A stretch of 64,000 nucleotides of DNA, from assembly GCF_008014775.2 (NCBI RefSeq), contig NZ_CP144914.1, forward strand, positions 2,046,001-2,110,000. Reading direction: 5' to 3'. Each line of letters begins with the position of its first letter. Positions within the stretch are counted from its first letter, which is position 1. This DNA comes from Alkalicoccus halolimnae. GTDB taxonomy: Bacteria; Bacillota; Bacilli; Bacillales; Salisediminibacteriaceae. The translations under genes and the position numbers were made by a program. A model generated the notes under the pieces. It was not told the origin of the DNA and made no database searches. It was given only the letters and a program-made list of their open reading frames with translations. Below are positions 17,918-27,624 of this stretch, one piece after another.

Positions 17918-17990
17918 TCTGTTCGCCTCCTTCCCTGCAGACATTCATGACAGTTTCATCAGCGGAACGTCTTGATCTGGCCAAAGCCAC
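17918..17990 (-). ncRNA. Structured leader of rplS, probable L19 leader
   Basis: Leader of about 73 bases between the promoter and rplS. GACGTTC pairs with GAATGTC (one G-U) around an inner TGAT/GTCA helix, just before AAGGAGG. A ribosomal-protein leader family for L19 is known in Bacillus; position and size fit, but I could not run a covariance search. Confidence 0.5.
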
Positions 17991-17997
17991 AAAAGAA

Positions 17998-18026
17998 ATA
18001 ATATCATATACACAACTAACAGGCAA
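17998..18026 (-). promoter_or_regulatory. Sigma-A promoter of rplS
   Basis: Minus strand TTGCCT (18026-18021), 17-base spacer, TATTAT (18003-17998), with TG one base before the -10 (extended -10). It overlaps the region just past the trmD stop. Confidence 0.75.
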
Positions 18027-18034
18027 GTGTATTA

Positions 18035-18766
18035 TTAATTATTTTCCCAGCTTTGGATCATTTTTATTTCTTTTTCAGTCAGTGAAATTTCCTCAATCAG
18101 ATCCGGTCTTCTTTCCCAGGTCCGGCGCAGAGCCTGCTCTCTTCTCCAGGCATTGATTTTTGCATGATGACCGGATAATAGAATATCCGGCACTTTCCAT
18201 CCCCTGAAGTCAGCAGGACGGGTATAGTGAGGATATTCAAGCAGGCCGGTGCTGAACGAATCTGTTACTGCAGAAGTTTCATTCCCAAGAGCTCCGGGGA
18301 GAAGCCTCGTTACGCTGTCAGCAATCGTCATTGCCCCTATTTCCCCCCCGGTCAAAACATAGTCTCCTATTGAAATCTCATCCGTCACGAGAAATTCCCT
18401 GATGCGTTCATCATACCCTTCATAATGCCCGCAGAGGAGGATAATGTTTTCTTCCTCTGCAAATTCTTCTGCTTTCTTCTGCGTATATCGTTCTCCCTGA
18501 GGGCAGAGGAGGATTACTCTCGCTTCTGTTTGAGATTGTTCACGCAGACCTTCCACAGCATCAAAAAGGGGCTGGGGAGTTAAAACCATCCCTCCCCCGC
18601 CTCCATATGGGTAGTCGTCCACACGGCCGTGCTTGTCTTTGCTGTACTTACGAAAATCAACAACATTGTATTCAACGATTCCTTTTTGCTGCGCCTGATG
18701 AAGAATAGAGTGGGAAAACAAGCCCTGAAACATCTCCGGAAAAAGTGTCAGTATGTTGATTTTCAT
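18035..18766 (-). CDS. trmD: tRNA (guanine-37-N1)-methyltransferase
   Basis: Makes m1G37 next to the anticodon, preventing +1 frameshifting. The trefoil-knot SPOUT domain shows [15 protein letters not shown] and [14 protein letters not shown] (SAM-binding knot); the C-terminal domain has [20 protein letters not shown]. 243 residues. Its ATG overlaps the rimM stop by four bases, so translation is coupled. It is last of the ylqD-rimM-trmD group. Confidence 0.98.
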   Translation of the reverse strand: MKINILTLFPEMFQGLFSHSILHQAQQKGIVEYNVVDFRKYSKDKHGRVDDYPYGGGGGMVLTPQPLFDAVEGLREQSQTEARVILLCPQGERYTQKKAEEFAEEENIILLCGHYEGYDERIREFLVTDEISIGDYVLTGGEIGAMTIADSVTRLLPGALGNETSAVTDSFSTGLLEYPHYTRPADFRGWKVPDILLSGHHAKINAWRREQALRRTWERRPDLIEEISLTEKEIKMIQSWENN

Positions 18767-19290
18767 AGATCCAGCAGTCCTTCCATCGGTTCAATAACGA
18801 TGATTCCTTTATCCAGATCAATGTCTTTGACAACTTCTTCAACATAGGGGATGAGCAGCTCTTTCTTTCTGTTTACTGGATGAATGACCCACACATCGTT
18901 TGCGCCGGGGGTAAGAATTTCCTTAACCGTCCCCAGCTTCTCCCCATCGACAGTGAACACCTCCAGTCCAATGATTTCAAAGTGATAAAACTCTCCCTCG
19001 AATAATTCATCTTCTGCCAGACTGGAGCGGTGAACTTTAAGAAAAGCTCCTTTAAACTGTTCCACATCGTTGACATTTTCATAGGATGCAAAACGCAGCA
19101 GGTCAAATTGCTTATGTTTTCTCCAGCCCGCTATCGTAACCGGTAAGGGAGGTTTGCCTTCCTGAAATATAGTCAGCTGGCTGCCGGTCTTATAACGATT
19201 TTCCGGAAAATCAGTACGGGATATAACCCGTACTTCGCCGCGGATACCGTGTGTATTAACGATTTCCCCGACGTTAAGCCAGTCACTCAT
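18763..19290 (-). CDS. rimM: 16S rRNA processing protein RimM
   Basis: Assists maturation of the 30S head and binds S19. The N-terminal beta-barrel opens with [16 protein letters not shown]; a PRC-barrel domain follows (about 95-170) with [17 protein letters not shown] and [10 protein letters not shown]. 175 residues from the ATG at 19290, which has GGAGG eight bases upstream. The start overlaps the end of ylqD by eight bases and the end overlaps trmD by four. Confidence 0.97.
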   Translation of the reverse strand: MSDWLNVGEIVNTHGIRGEVRVISRTDFPENRYKTGSQLTIFQEGKPPLPVTIAGWRKHKQFDLLRFASYENVNDVEQFKGAFLKVHRSSLAEDELFEGEFYHFEIIGLEVFTVDGEKLGTVKEILTPGANDVWVIHPVNRKKELLIPYVEEVVKDIDLDKGIIVIEPMEGLLDL

Positions 19291-19696
19291 CTTCCATGCC
19301 TCCAGAACGAAGTTCATGGACGACGCCGTCTTTTATAACGATTTCTGTCCCTTTCATTACTTCGTCCCAGTTATCTCCCTCCTGAACCTGTTCAATCATT
19401 TGAATAGTTCCTTCACGAAGTTCCGCTCCTAAGTCAAGCTCTTCCAGCTGGCCCAGCTTCAATTCGAGCTGGCGGATACGTTCTTTGCGGCGGGCTACTT
19501 CTTTATTGAAACTTTCTTTCAATGATTTTTGATACTGAGCATCTGTATTTTCTTTTAATTTCTTATGTAAAACAAACTCGAGCTGCTTTAATTCATTGTT
19601 CAGCTTATACTGGCGGGAAAGAAATTGTTCCTGAAGTTTCGTCTTGCTGTCTTCTGTCAAAATTTGTTTTACTACGACTTTTTTGATGATCTCCAT
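19283..19696 (-). CDS. ylqD: YlqD family protein
   Basis: Small conserved Bacillaceae protein of unknown function, always near rimM-trmD. It opens with [20 protein letters not shown] and then has a long charged helical stretch (about 25-90) likely to form a coiled coil, with a short beta-rich end. 137 residues. The ATG at 19696 has GGAGG eight bases upstream. By position it may assist ribosome or tRNA maturation, which is inference only. Confidence 0.9.
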   Translation of the reverse strand: MEIIKKVVVKQILTEDSKTKLQEQFLSRQYKLNNELKQLEFVLHKKLKENTDAQYQKSLKESFNKEVARRKERIRQLELKLGQLEELDLGAELREGTIQMIEQVQEGDNWDEVMKGTEIVIKDGVVHELRSGGMEDE

Positions 19697-19871
19697 GTGG
19701 AGCACCTCCTGATTTATACGTTACCTTACTAGTATACCTTTTTTGTATGATGAAAAAAAGGGCAGACGTTCTCCCTATTTTTCAATTATCTTTATATGCA
19801 GCTGCCTGTTTCTTCTATTATCTTTTATTTATCCCGGAAATGACCGGATGCACTCCTTTTGGCGTACAATC

Positions 19872-19909
19872 AAAATCAGGCCTGCCGGAGAAAACTCCCG
19901 CAGGCCTGA
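19872..19909 (-). terminator. Intrinsic terminator after khpA
   Basis: Minus-strand stem TCAGGCCTGCGGGAG against CTCCGGCAGGCCTGA (one mismatch) with loop TTTT, followed by TTTTG. It closes the rpsP-khpA group. Confidence 0.9.
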
Positions 19910-19937
19910 ACTGAAAATAATAAATTGTGCCGGACAG

Positions 19938-20171
19938 CTAACCGATATCCAGCTGCACACGCTTCTGCTGGTTCGTTCCGGCTGCGTAGACTACAGAACG
20001 AATCGCTTTGGCGATTTTTCCGTGTCTGCCGATAACTTTACCCATGTCCTCTGCGTGCACTTCAAGACGCAGGGTGAGTGAATGACCATGATCCTCTTCT
20101 GTCACCCGGACATCCTCAGGATGGTCAACCAAAGCTTTTGCGATAGTTTCAACCAGTTCTTTCATCATCAT
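19938..20171 (-). CDS. khpA: KH-domain RNA-binding protein KhpA (YlqC)
   Basis: Small single-KH protein; in other Firmicutes the KhpA-KhpB pair binds RNA and affects cell division. The GKVIGRHGKIAKAIR segment (about 44-58) contains the KH GxxG loop (GRHG). 77 residues. Three ATG codons in a row make the exact start uncertain by one or two residues; the ribosome binding site is GGCGGTGA. It follows rpsP by 18 bases, the usual order. Confidence 0.95.
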   Translation of the reverse strand: MMMKELVETIAKALVDHPEDVRVTEEDHGHSLTLRLEVHAEDMGKVIGRHGKIAKAIRSVVYAAGTNQQKRVQLDIG

Positions 20172-20189
20172 TCACCGCCCGCTCAAGAT

Positions 20190-20462
20190 TTACTTTGCAT
20201 TTTTTGCGTTGTGAAGCTGTTCCATAAGCCCTTTACGGGAGAACAGGTTACGAACTGTATCAGACGGCTTAGCACCATCCAGCATCCACTTTACAGCTTT
20301 CTCTTCATCCACGTTGAATTCAACAGGATCTTTAAGTGGGTTGTAAGTTCCTAGTTCTTCAATAGAACGTCCATCACGCGGCGCGCGGGAATCCGCTACG
20401 ACAACACGGTAGAACGGAGATTTTTTTGCTCCCATTCGTTTCAGACGAATTTTTACTGCCAT
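20190..20462 (-). CDS. rpsP: 30S ribosomal protein S16
   Basis: [32 protein letters not shown] is the typical S16 beginning (here 90 residues). The ATG at 20462 follows TTGGAGGTG; the five-residue upstream extension in the frame is not needed. It starts the rpsP-khpA unit with a consensus -10 about 35 bases upstream. Confidence 0.98.
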   Translation of the reverse strand: MAVKIRLKRMGAKKSPFYRVVVADSRAPRDGRSIEELGTYNPLKDPVEFNVDEEKAVKWMLDGAKPSDTVRNLFSRKGLMEQLHNAKNAK

Positions 20463-20495
20463 GTGTTTCACCTCCAAAATTATCTCACACGATTT

Positions 20496-20501
20496 ATTAT
20501 A
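20496..20501 (-). promoter_or_regulatory. Consensus -10 of the rpsP promoter
   Basis: Perfect TATAAT on the minus strand. The matching -35 at 17 bases is weak (TCGATT); an alternative pair is TTGTCG with TAATAT at 17 bases. It lies in the 197-base gap between ffh and rpsP. Confidence 0.5.
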
Positions 20502-20659
20502 TTATCATATCAAACCCAAATCGACAACCCCAGTAAAGGAAAAAATCTTTACAGACAAATTTCTTTAATTAAATAAGCACAGAACAGGCTTTATCAGATA
20601 TCAATTCAGAAATAAAATGCACGTTCGGGCATTGCCTCAAAGAAAATTTAAATGCACCT

Positions 20660-22006
20660 TTACATGAAAGGCATTTTCATACCGCCGCCCTTTTTCTTGC
20701 CCTTCTGCATGCCGGTCATCTGCTTCATCATTTTTTTCATTTCATCAAATTGTTTAATGAGCCGGTTAACTTCCTGAATATTCCTCCCGCTGCCTCTGGC
20801 TATGCGGCGTTTACGGCTGCCATTCAGCACGGAAGGCGTATCACGCTCTTCTTTAGTCATTGATTTTACGATCGCTTCAATATGCGCAATTTGCTTATCA
20901 TCAACCTGGAGATTTTTCATACCTTTCATCTTACTGGCTCCGGGCATCATCTGCAGAAGTTCATCGATAGGTCCCATATCTTTTACCTGGCTGAGCTGAT
21001 CAAGAAAATCATCAAATGTAAGTTCATTTGTTCTCATCTTGCGTTCCAGTTCTTTTGCTTTATCCTCATCTACATTTGTCTGAGCCTTTTCAATTAAGCT
21101 AAGCATATCTCCCATTCCAAGTATACGGGAGGCCATACGTTCAGGATGAAAAGGTTCCAGAGCATCAGATTTTTCGCCCATACCAGCAAACTTAATTGGC
21201 ATACCTGTAACAGATTTGACAGAAATAGCTGCACCGCCGCGGGTGTCTCCGTCCAGCTTCGTCATAACTATCCCTGTGATCCCAAGCCGTTCATGAAAGT
21301 TTTCTGCTACGTTGACAGCATCCTGCCCGGTCATGGAATCCACGACGAGCAGCACTTCATCCGGCTTGACAGCTGTTTTAATATGGTCGAGTTCGTCCAT
21401 AAGATTTTCATCGACGTGCAGCCGTCCGGCCGTATCAATCAGCACATAATCCTGATGATCTTCTTTTGCCTGTTCGACCGCTTTCGTAGCTATCTCAACC
21501 GGACTTACTTTGTCTCCCATAGAGAAAACGGGCATATCAAGCTGCTTTCCAAGCGTCTCAAGCTGCTTAATAGCAGCAGGACGATAAACATCTGCCGCTG
21601 CCATTAATGGTTTTCTGTTATGGTTTTTTCGGAGATGAAGCGCAAGCTTGCCGGTCGTTGTCGTTTTTCCGGAGCCCTGCAGACCAACCATCATCACAAC
21701 GGTAGGCGACTTCGAAGAAACAGCCAGTTTACTTTGCTCTCCTCCCAGAAGGGAAGTCAGTTCTTCATTAACAACTTTAATTACCTGCTGACCGGGAGTC
21801 AGGCTGTCCATTACTTCCTGACCGACAGCCCGCTCTTTGACATCATTAACAAACTTTTTAACTACCTTGAAATTGACGTCAGCTTCCAGCAGAGCGAGAC
21901 GGACTTCCCGCATCATATCTTTAACGTCCTGTTCAGAAACTTTCCCTTTGCCTTTAATCTTTTTCATTGATCCCTGCAGTCGTTCGGACAAACCTTCAAA
22001 TGCCAT
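20660..22006 (-). CDS. ffh: Signal recognition particle protein Ffh
   Basis: GTPase that binds signal peptides and 4.5S/scRNA and targets ribosomes to FtsY. The N domain (1 to about 90) precedes the G domain with GLQGSGKT at 108-115, DTAGRLH and TKLDGDTRGGAA; the C-terminal M domain ends in Met/Lys-rich sequence (MKKMMKQMTGMQKG). 448 residues. ATG after GGAGG. It lies 11 bases after ylxM, the usual ftsY-ylxM-ffh order. Confidence 0.98.
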   Translation of the reverse strand: MAFEGLSERLQGSMKKIKGKGKVSEQDVKDMMREVRLALLEADVNFKVVKKFVNDVKERAVGQEVMDSLTPGQQVIKVVNEELTSLLGGEQSKLAVSSKSPTVVMMVGLQGSGKTTTTGKLALHLRKNHNRKPLMAAADVYRPAAIKQLETLGKQLDMPVFSMGDKVSPVEIATKAVEQAKEDHQDYVLIDTAGRLHVDENLMDELDHIKTAVKPDEVLLVVDSMTGQDAVNVAENFHERLGITGIVMTKLDGDTRGGAAISVKSVTGMPIKFAGMGEKSDALEPFHPERMASRILGMGDMLSLIEKAQTNVDEDKAKELERKMRTNELTFDDFLDQLSQVKDMGPIDELLQMMPGASKMKGMKNLQVDDKQIAHIEAIVKSMTKEERDTPSVLNGSRKRRIARGSGRNIQEVNRLIKQFDEMKKMMKQMTGMQKGKKKGGGMKMPFM

Positions 22007-22017
22007 GCATACGCCTC

Positions 22018-22347
22018 CTATTCCAGTTTTTCCAGGGCGCGAACAACCTCTTTAATATGCGGATGTTGTTCACCTTGCTGAAGCAGTTGTTTCAACCGCT
22101 CAATCTGGGTTTTTCTGCCTTCATATTTTTTCAGCAGTTCCAATTTTTTTTCGTATTCTTCCAACAGCACTTCTGTACGGCGTATATTATCATAGACAGC
22201 CTGTCTGCTGATATTGAAATGTTCAGCTATTTCCCCTAATGACCAGTCGTCTAAATAATACATCGACATATACTGATTCTGCTTTTCCGTTAAGAGCTCA
22301 TAATAAAAGTCATATAAATAGTTCATGCGGATTGTTTTATCGATCAA
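22018..22347 (-). CDS. ylxM: YlxM family DNA-binding / SRP-associated protein
   Basis: Helix-turn-helix protein conserved next to ffh; related proteins in streptococci modulate the SRP pathway. The HTH reads [21 protein letters not shown], followed by a charged helical tail. The TTG at 22347 is preferred (109 residues): it has AAGGCGG upstream and gives [15 protein letters not shown], similar to Bacillus YlxM. A GTG three codons earlier is also possible. Confidence 0.92.
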   Translation of the reverse strand: MIDKTIRMNYLYDFYYELLTEKQNQYMSMYYLDDWSLGEIAEHFNISRQAVYDNIRRTEVLLEEYEKKLELLKKYEGRKTQIERLKQLLQQGEQHPHIKEVVRALEKLE

Positions 22348-22418
22348 AACTGCCACCGCCTTGTTAAGGTAAAATACTTTACAGTCTTATGCTACAGGAA
22401 ACCCGTAACTTCTGTCAA

Positions 22419-23420
22419 CTACGATGTTTCTTCCTCGTTTCCAGCTTCCTGAATAACTTCAGAAAAAAGGCCGTTTACATATTGTTCGGGAATAAATTCC
22501 TGAAGATCATCCATCCCTTCTCCCAGGCCGACATATTTGACGGGGATATCAAGTTCCGTGCGTATCGCCATGACGATTCCACCTTTGGCAGTTCCATCTA
22601 ATTTCGTCAGGACAATGCCGGTGACATCCGTTACTTCCTGAAATATTTTCGCCTGTGTCATAGCGTTCTGACCCGTCGTGGCATCGAGAACGAGAAGGAC
22701 TTCATGGGGCGCATCAGGAATTTCCCGGGTAAGTACACGCTTTACCTTTTCAAGTTCTTTCATCAGATTCACTTTGTTTTGAAGTCTTCCCGCAGTATCA
22801 CAGATCAGGACATCCGCGTTTTTTGACTTAGCAGATTTTACGGCATCATACATGACTGCTGCAGGGTCCGAACCGGCCTGTTGTTTAATTACGTCAACAC
22901 CTGCTCTCTCCCCCCACACTTCGAGCTGCTCGATGGCACCGGCACGAAACGTGTCTCCCGCTGCCATCATGACCTTGTTCCCGTCATCTTTAAACCTTTT
23001 AGCCATTTTACCGATAGTCGTCGTCTTTCCTACTCCATTTACACCAACGACAAGAATTACTGTCAGTTCTCCCTGCTGCATATTGATCTGTGTTTCTTCA
23101 TCCGATTTTATGAGCAGCTCTGACAATTTTTCCGTAATAAGAGGCTGAATATTTTTCGATTCCTTAATATTGCGGCGCAGCGCTTCCTCTCTTAATTCAT
23201 CGACGAGTTCCATTACTGTATTTACGCCGACATCGGCTGCAATTAGGATTTCTTCAAGTTCCTCAAAAAATTCTTCATCGACAGTTCTGTAATCCATCAT
23301 TAGTTCATTCATTGCACCTACAAACGAATTACGGGTTTTGGAAAGGCCATCTTTGAATTTTTCGGTTACCTGATCGGTCTGAGTGGATAATTTATCCTTT
23401 ATATTTTTAAAAAAGCTCAT
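22419..23420 (-). CDS. ftsY: Signal recognition particle receptor FtsY
   Basis: Membrane-associated SRP GTPase. The acidic N-terminal A region is very short, as in Bacillus; the N domain has SFVGAMNEL, and the G domain carries GVNGVGKTTTIGKMA, DTAGRLQNK and TKLDGTAKGG. 333 residues. GGAGG precedes the ATG and the smc stop lies five bases upstream, so smc and ftsY are co-transcribed. Confidence 0.98.
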   Translation of the reverse strand: MSFFKNIKDKLSTQTDQVTEKFKDGLSKTRNSFVGAMNELMMDYRTVDEEFFEELEEILIAADVGVNTVMELVDELREEALRRNIKESKNIQPLITEKLSELLIKSDEETQINMQQGELTVILVVGVNGVGKTTTIGKMAKRFKDDGNKVMMAAGDTFRAGAIEQLEVWGERAGVDVIKQQAGSDPAAVMYDAVKSAKSKNADVLICDTAGRLQNKVNLMKELEKVKRVLTREIPDAPHEVLLVLDATTGQNAMTQAKIFQEVTDVTGIVLTKLDGTAKGGIVMAIRTELDIPVKYVGLGEGMDDLQEFIPEQYVNGLFSEVIQEAGNEEETS

Positions 23421-23425
23421 TTTAT

Positions 23426-26400
23426 CTATTCCTCCCTTAGAGAACCTGACTTAACAAGTTCTTTTGATTCTGCCAGTTTCACAGACACTAAGTTGGATAC
23501 TCCGGATTCCTGCATTGTAACTCCGTAAAGTGCATCAGCTGTTTCCATTGTACCTTTCCTGTGAGTTACTACAATAAACTGCGTTTCCCTGCTGAAGTCT
23601 TTCAGGAACTCAGCAAAGCGGTTCACATTTGCTTCGTCCAGAGCAGCTTCGACCTCATCGAGTACGCAGAACGGAACCGGACGGGCACGCAGGATAGAAA
23701 AAAGCAGTGCTATCGCGGTCAAGGCTCTTTCCCCTCCGGAGAGAAGCGCGAGATGCTGAAGTTTTTTCCCAGGGGGCTGAGCGGCTATATCTACTCCTGT
23801 AGTAAGCAGATCATCTGGTGAAGTCAGCTCAAGTGAAGCTTTTCCTCCGCCGAATAATTCCTGGAATACAGACTGGAAGTGTGCCTGAATTTCAGAAAAT
23901 GTTTCTTTGAAACGGCTCGTCATTTCTTCATCCATTTCAGAAATGATACTTAGGAGGGTAGATTTTGCCTCTTCAAGGTCGTCTTTCTGTTCTTTCAAAA
24001 AATCGAAGCGTTCTCTAACACGTTCGAACTCTTCTATAGCTCCAAGATTAACGTCTCCAATTTCATCCAGGCCCATTTTCAATAATTTCACTTTAGCACG
24101 GGCGTCTTCTGCCGGTATGGAAAGGTGATGCTCTTTTTCTGCAGCTTCAAAGGACAGTTCATATTCTTCCTGAAGATGATGAAGCCGGTTATCCAGCTCC
24201 ACATCCAGTCTGTTTATGGATATTTCATGTTCATGAAGCTGTTCCTGTAGATACTGGCGCTGATTGGAAGTTTCTTTTACTTCGGCATCAATGGAAGACT
24301 GAAGTTCCTGAAGCCCATTCTTTTTTTCCCGAAGCTTATTAAGCTTCTCCGTATAATTTTTTTTCTGTGTTCTTTTTTGATCGAGTTCTCCATCAATAGA
24401 AGAAGCATCCACTGTTTTTTCAGATAATTCTGCTTCGAGCAGACTGTTTGCTTCGTCTTTTTCAACAATTTCAGCTGTGAGATCTCTTCGTTCCTTTGTT
24501 AAGCGATGAACAGTTTGATTAATATTACTCTCCTGTTCTTCTTGTTTTGCATGCTGAATCTGAAGCTCTGAAAGCTGCTCCTGAACGGACGTCTTTTTAG
24601 AGTCATCTTTGACTTTACTTTCTGACAAAGAGGATATTCGTTCATTTAATTCCTCTAACTCAGCTTCTTTTTCCTTTAACTGCCGGGAAAGAGACGAACG
24701 GCGTTCCTTTCTTTTAAGCTGTTCCTGCTCTGCTTCCTGCATATCAAGATCATAGATTCTCAGCCGGTCCCTCAGTGCATTTAAGCTCAATTTCTTTTCT
24801 TCCAGAGCCATTTTGGCATCACGTTCATTTTCTCTTTCCAGTTCCCCATCCGTCTTTAAGTCTTCCAGCTCTTTCTCCACTTCCTGTTTCTTATGCTTCC
24901 AGCTGCGGAGCTCCTCTTCAAGTTTCTGAGTATCTTTAGTCAGAGAAGCCAAATTGCTTTTCAAAGTTTCAAGTTCTTTCTGTCTGCTGATAAGTGAGGC
25001 CTGCTTTTTCTGCAGACTCCCACCCGTCATGGATCCGCCGGGGTTAAGTACGTCACCTTCGAGCGTTACGATCCGGTAACGATATTGCAGTTTTTCTGCA
25101 AGTGATTTAGCTTCCCGAAGATCGGTGGCAATCACAACGTTCCCTAAAATATGTCTGACTGTTGTCTCAAAGGTCTCCTTCGTACTGACTAATTCGCTTG
25201 CTATCCCTACGAAAGACGGGTCCCCCTTAATTTTATCTGTATCCCGCTCAGCCATCAGTCTGGATTTTACAACGCTTCTTGGAAGAAAAGTAGCTCTACC
25301 CAATTTACGTTCACGCAGAAACTGAATGGCTTTGCGTCCAGTTTCTTCATCTTTGACCACGACATGCTGCTGACTTGCGCCCAGAGCTGTTTCCACAGCT
25401 GTCTGCAGCTTTTCAGGAACGTCAATCAGTTCTGCCACGGCTCCATCAATTCCCTTGAAGGAACGGTCCCGTTCTTTGAGAATGTGCTTTACTCCATTAA
25501 AAAAACCGGCATAATCCTGCTGCATACTTTCCTGCGTTTCTATCTTCGCCTCAAGATGCTGCATGTGCCGCAGGCCCTCATAATAGAGGGTTTCTTTTTT
25601 TTCGAATTCCTTAAGCCGTTTTTCCTGTCGACGTTTTTTGTCCTGCCATTCCTTCACCAGCTCTTCGACACGTTCTTGGCATACTCTATAATTATTTTCT
25701 GCTTCAGCAAAAGCCTTTTCTTCTTTTACCCTGCTGGAGAGAAGTTCAGCATTTTCCATTTTCTGACGTTCAATTGATTGGTTCGTTTTTTCTGACTGCT
25801 CCTGTAGGTATCTTTCTTCATTTGAAAGACTCGTTTTTTCATTGAGCAGATCTATATAAACCGATTTCAGCTCTTCTATCTTCTTTTCTTTGTTTTCATC
25901 CAAGTTCTCCAGGCTGGATTTCGTTTCTTTCAGCTTTTTCTTCGTTTCCTTCACCTGGAGACTTATCTCTTTTAAACGGTCCTGTTCAGCTTCGAGCACA
26001 CGGTCGAGATCCGCCCGTTTCTCCTGAAGAGTTTCCAGTTCTTTTCGATACTGGGCACGATTCTGGACATAGTGTTTTTTCCGCTCTTTCCACAGCTCTT
26101 TCAGGCCTTCCTGCTTTTCTGTTTCTTCACTGACTTTCAACAGCTTCTGCTGGTACTCTTCTAATGCACCCTCAATTTCTTTAAGTTCCTGAATACCTTC
26201 CCGCTGTTTTGTTTCCCGTTTCGACAAGGTACTTTCCAGACGTTTTTTCCTGTTTTCCATTTCCTCGACGAGATCTTTTTCTTTCATCCATGAGTCATGC
26301 ATATTTTTAATTTCGAAAACGAGCAGTGCCGCCTCAATTTCTTTTAATTCTTCCCGCTGAACCAGGTATTCTTTTGCCAAAGAAGCCTGTTCTTCAAGGG

Positions 26401-27010
26401 GTTCAACCTGACTTTCCAATTCGTAAAGAATATCCCTTACCCGGCTCAGGTTGTCCTCTGTATCATCCAGTTTTTTTTCTGACTGCTGCTTCCTGTATTT
26501 GTATTTACGAACTCCTGCTGCTTCCTCAAAAATGGCACGGCGGTCCTCCGCTTTGCTGCTTAATATTTCTTCTACACGCCCCTGGCCGATGATAGAAAAA
26601 GATTCTTTCCCAATACCTGAATCCATAAATAAATCTACAATGTCCTTTAATCGGGCCTGCTGGCCGTTAATAAGGTATTCACTATCGCCGGAGCGGAATA
26701 CTCTTCTCGTTACTGCAACTTCACTGAAATCTATTTTCAACTGACTATTCTCATTATTTAATATAAGAGATATTTCTGCCATATTCAGCGGAGATCGTTT
26801 CTCACTTCCTGAAAAAATAACGTCTTCCATTTTTGCCCCTCGCAGATTTCTTGCCGACTGTTCCCCCAGAACCCAGCGCACAGCATCCGATATATTACTT
26901 TTCCCACTTCCGTTTGGCCCCACTACGGCTGTCACACCATCTTCAAATTCAACGTGTACCGGATCCGCAAATGATTTAAATCCTGCAAGTTCAAGCCTTT
27001 TAAGGAACAT
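23426..27010 (-). CDS. smc: Chromosome partition protein SMC
   Basis: Condensin ATPase that organises and segregates the chromosome with ScpA and ScpB. Residues 31-38 are the Walker A GPNGSGKS. Long coiled coils occupy about 165-500 and 670-1020 around the hinge (GASQQHVVVKDE, GGSMTGGSLQ). The C-terminal head has the signature LSGGERALTAIALLF and Walker B CVLDEVEAALDEANV. 1194 residues. The ATG at 27010 is preferred over a GTG three codons upstream that lies in the ribosome binding site. Normally rnc is directly upstream; here a plus-strand gene pair separates them. Confidence 0.98.
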   Translation of the reverse strand: MFLKRLELAGFKSFADPVHVEFEDGVTAVVGPNGSGKSNISDAVRWVLGEQSARNLRGAKMEDVIFSGSEKRSPLNMAEISLILNNENSQLKIDFSEVAVTRRVFRSGDSEYLINGQQARLKDIVDLFMDSGIGKESFSIIGQGRVEEILSSKAEDRRAIFEEAAGVRKYKYRKQQSEKKLDDTEDNLSRVRDILYELESQVEPLEEQASLAKEYLVQREELKEIEAALLVFEIKNMHDSWMKEKDLVEEMENRKKRLESTLSKRETKQREGIQELKEIEGALEEYQQKLLKVSEETEKQEGLKELWKERKKHYVQNRAQYRKELETLQEKRADLDRVLEAEQDRLKEISLQVKETKKKLKETKSSLENLDENKEKKIEELKSVYIDLLNEKTSLSNEERYLQEQSEKTNQSIERQKMENAELLSSRVKEEKAFAEAENNYRVCQERVEELVKEWQDKKRRQEKRLKEFEKKETLYYEGLRHMQHLEAKIETQESMQQDYAGFFNGVKHILKERDRSFKGIDGAVAELIDVPEKLQTAVETALGASQQHVVVKDEETGRKAIQFLRERKLGRATFLPRSVVKSRLMAERDTDKIKGDPSFVGIASELVSTKETFETTVRHILGNVVIATDLREAKSLAEKLQYRYRIVTLEGDVLNPGGSMTGGSLQKKQASLISRQKELETLKSNLASLTKDTQKLEEELRSWKHKKQEVEKELEDLKTDGELERENERDAKMALEEKKLSLNALRDRLRIYDLDMQEAEQEQLKRKERRSSLSRQLKEKEAELEELNERISSLSESKVKDDSKKTSVQEQLSELQIQHAKQEEQESNINQTVHRLTKERRDLTAEIVEKDEANSLLEAELSEKTVDASSIDGELDQKRTQKKNYTEKLNKLREKKNGLQELQSSIDAEVKETSNQRQYLQEQLHEHEISINRLDVELDNRLHHLQEEYELSFEAAEKEHHLSIPAEDARAKVKLLKMGLDEIGDVNLGAIEEFERVRERFDFLKEQKDDLEEAKSTLLSIISEMDEEMTSRFKETFSEIQAHFQSVFQELFGGGKASLELTSPDDLLTTGVDIAAQPPGKKLQHLALLSGGERALTAIALLFSILRARPVPFCVLDEVEAALDEANVNRFAEFLKDFSRETQFIVVTHRKGTMETADALYGVTMQESGVSNLVSVKLAESKELVKSGSLREE

Positions 27011-27373
27011 GTCTTTCACCTCAACCTTCTTCCCTATCTTTATAACTACTGTTCAGCAGTTGTGCTGTTGCTGATTCAATTTATTTTTAAACGTAAAGTC
27101 AGATGTTTTTGGAATTACACATTATTAAAGGCAGTACAAACTGACTTTTTTGTAAAGGAGTTTTTGTATTAGAAGCTCACATAATAATATCAGGCTCTAA
27201 TCCCCTTAAAACGCCCTCTCTGAAGAGCTGCTTAAAAACTTCTAACTCAATTATTTTATCATACATTAAGAAGCAGTTTAACAAGCTTTTCAGAAGCCCG
27301 GCCGAAATAGGTGGGAACGGAGTGCTTCACGTGTTAAAATACTTGTAAGACGGAAGACGAAAGGATGAATAAA
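27011..27373. other. Divergent intergenic region between smc and the DUF1128 gene
   Basis: This 363-base A/T-rich stretch holds no protein gene that I can see. It must carry the smc promoter on the minus strand (weak candidate near 27045) and the promoter of the plus-strand pair near 27332. Short inverted repeats (AGCTGCTT/AAGCAGTTT) are present, with no clear function. Confidence 0.5.
27332..27340 (+). promoter_or_regulatory. Candidate extended -10 promoter for the DUF1128-kapB pair
   Basis: TG-T-TAAAAT lies about 34 bases before the start codon. No good -35 is seen. Confidence 0.45.
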
Positions 27374-27595
27374 TTGGAAAATGCACAGACGAAGCAGGAA
27401 ATGGAAAACATGATTGAAGAAATAAAACAGAAGCTGCAAATTGTTAACGGCGGCGCGATGAAAGCCGAGTTTTATGGAGAAGATAAATATAAAGAGATCC
27501 AGGAAATCCACCAGATGGTAATGTCCAAGCCGTCTTTTAGTGTAAACGAAATGGATGCTATCGTGTCAGAACTCGGAGCTATGCGCAATAAGTAA
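27374..27595 (+). CDS. DUF1128 family protein (YfkK-like)
   Basis: Small Bacillaceae protein of unknown function, here 73 residues, with the family features ENMIEEIKQKLQIVN and the loop between two or three predicted helices. The ATG at 27365 abuts AAAGG and cannot use it; the TTG at 27374 has AAGGA eight bases upstream and begins at the residue where relatives start (LEN.. like LEK..). It lies 29 bases before kapB on the plus strand. I assign the family from memory of its sequence pattern; function is unknown. Confidence 0.85.
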   Translation: MENAQTKQEMENMIEEIKQKLQIVNGGAMKAEFYGEDKYKEIQEIHQMVMSKPSFSVNEMDAIVSELGAMRNK

Positions 27596-27624
27596 TAAAC
27601 GTATGGAAAGGGCGTAGTTTTTTT

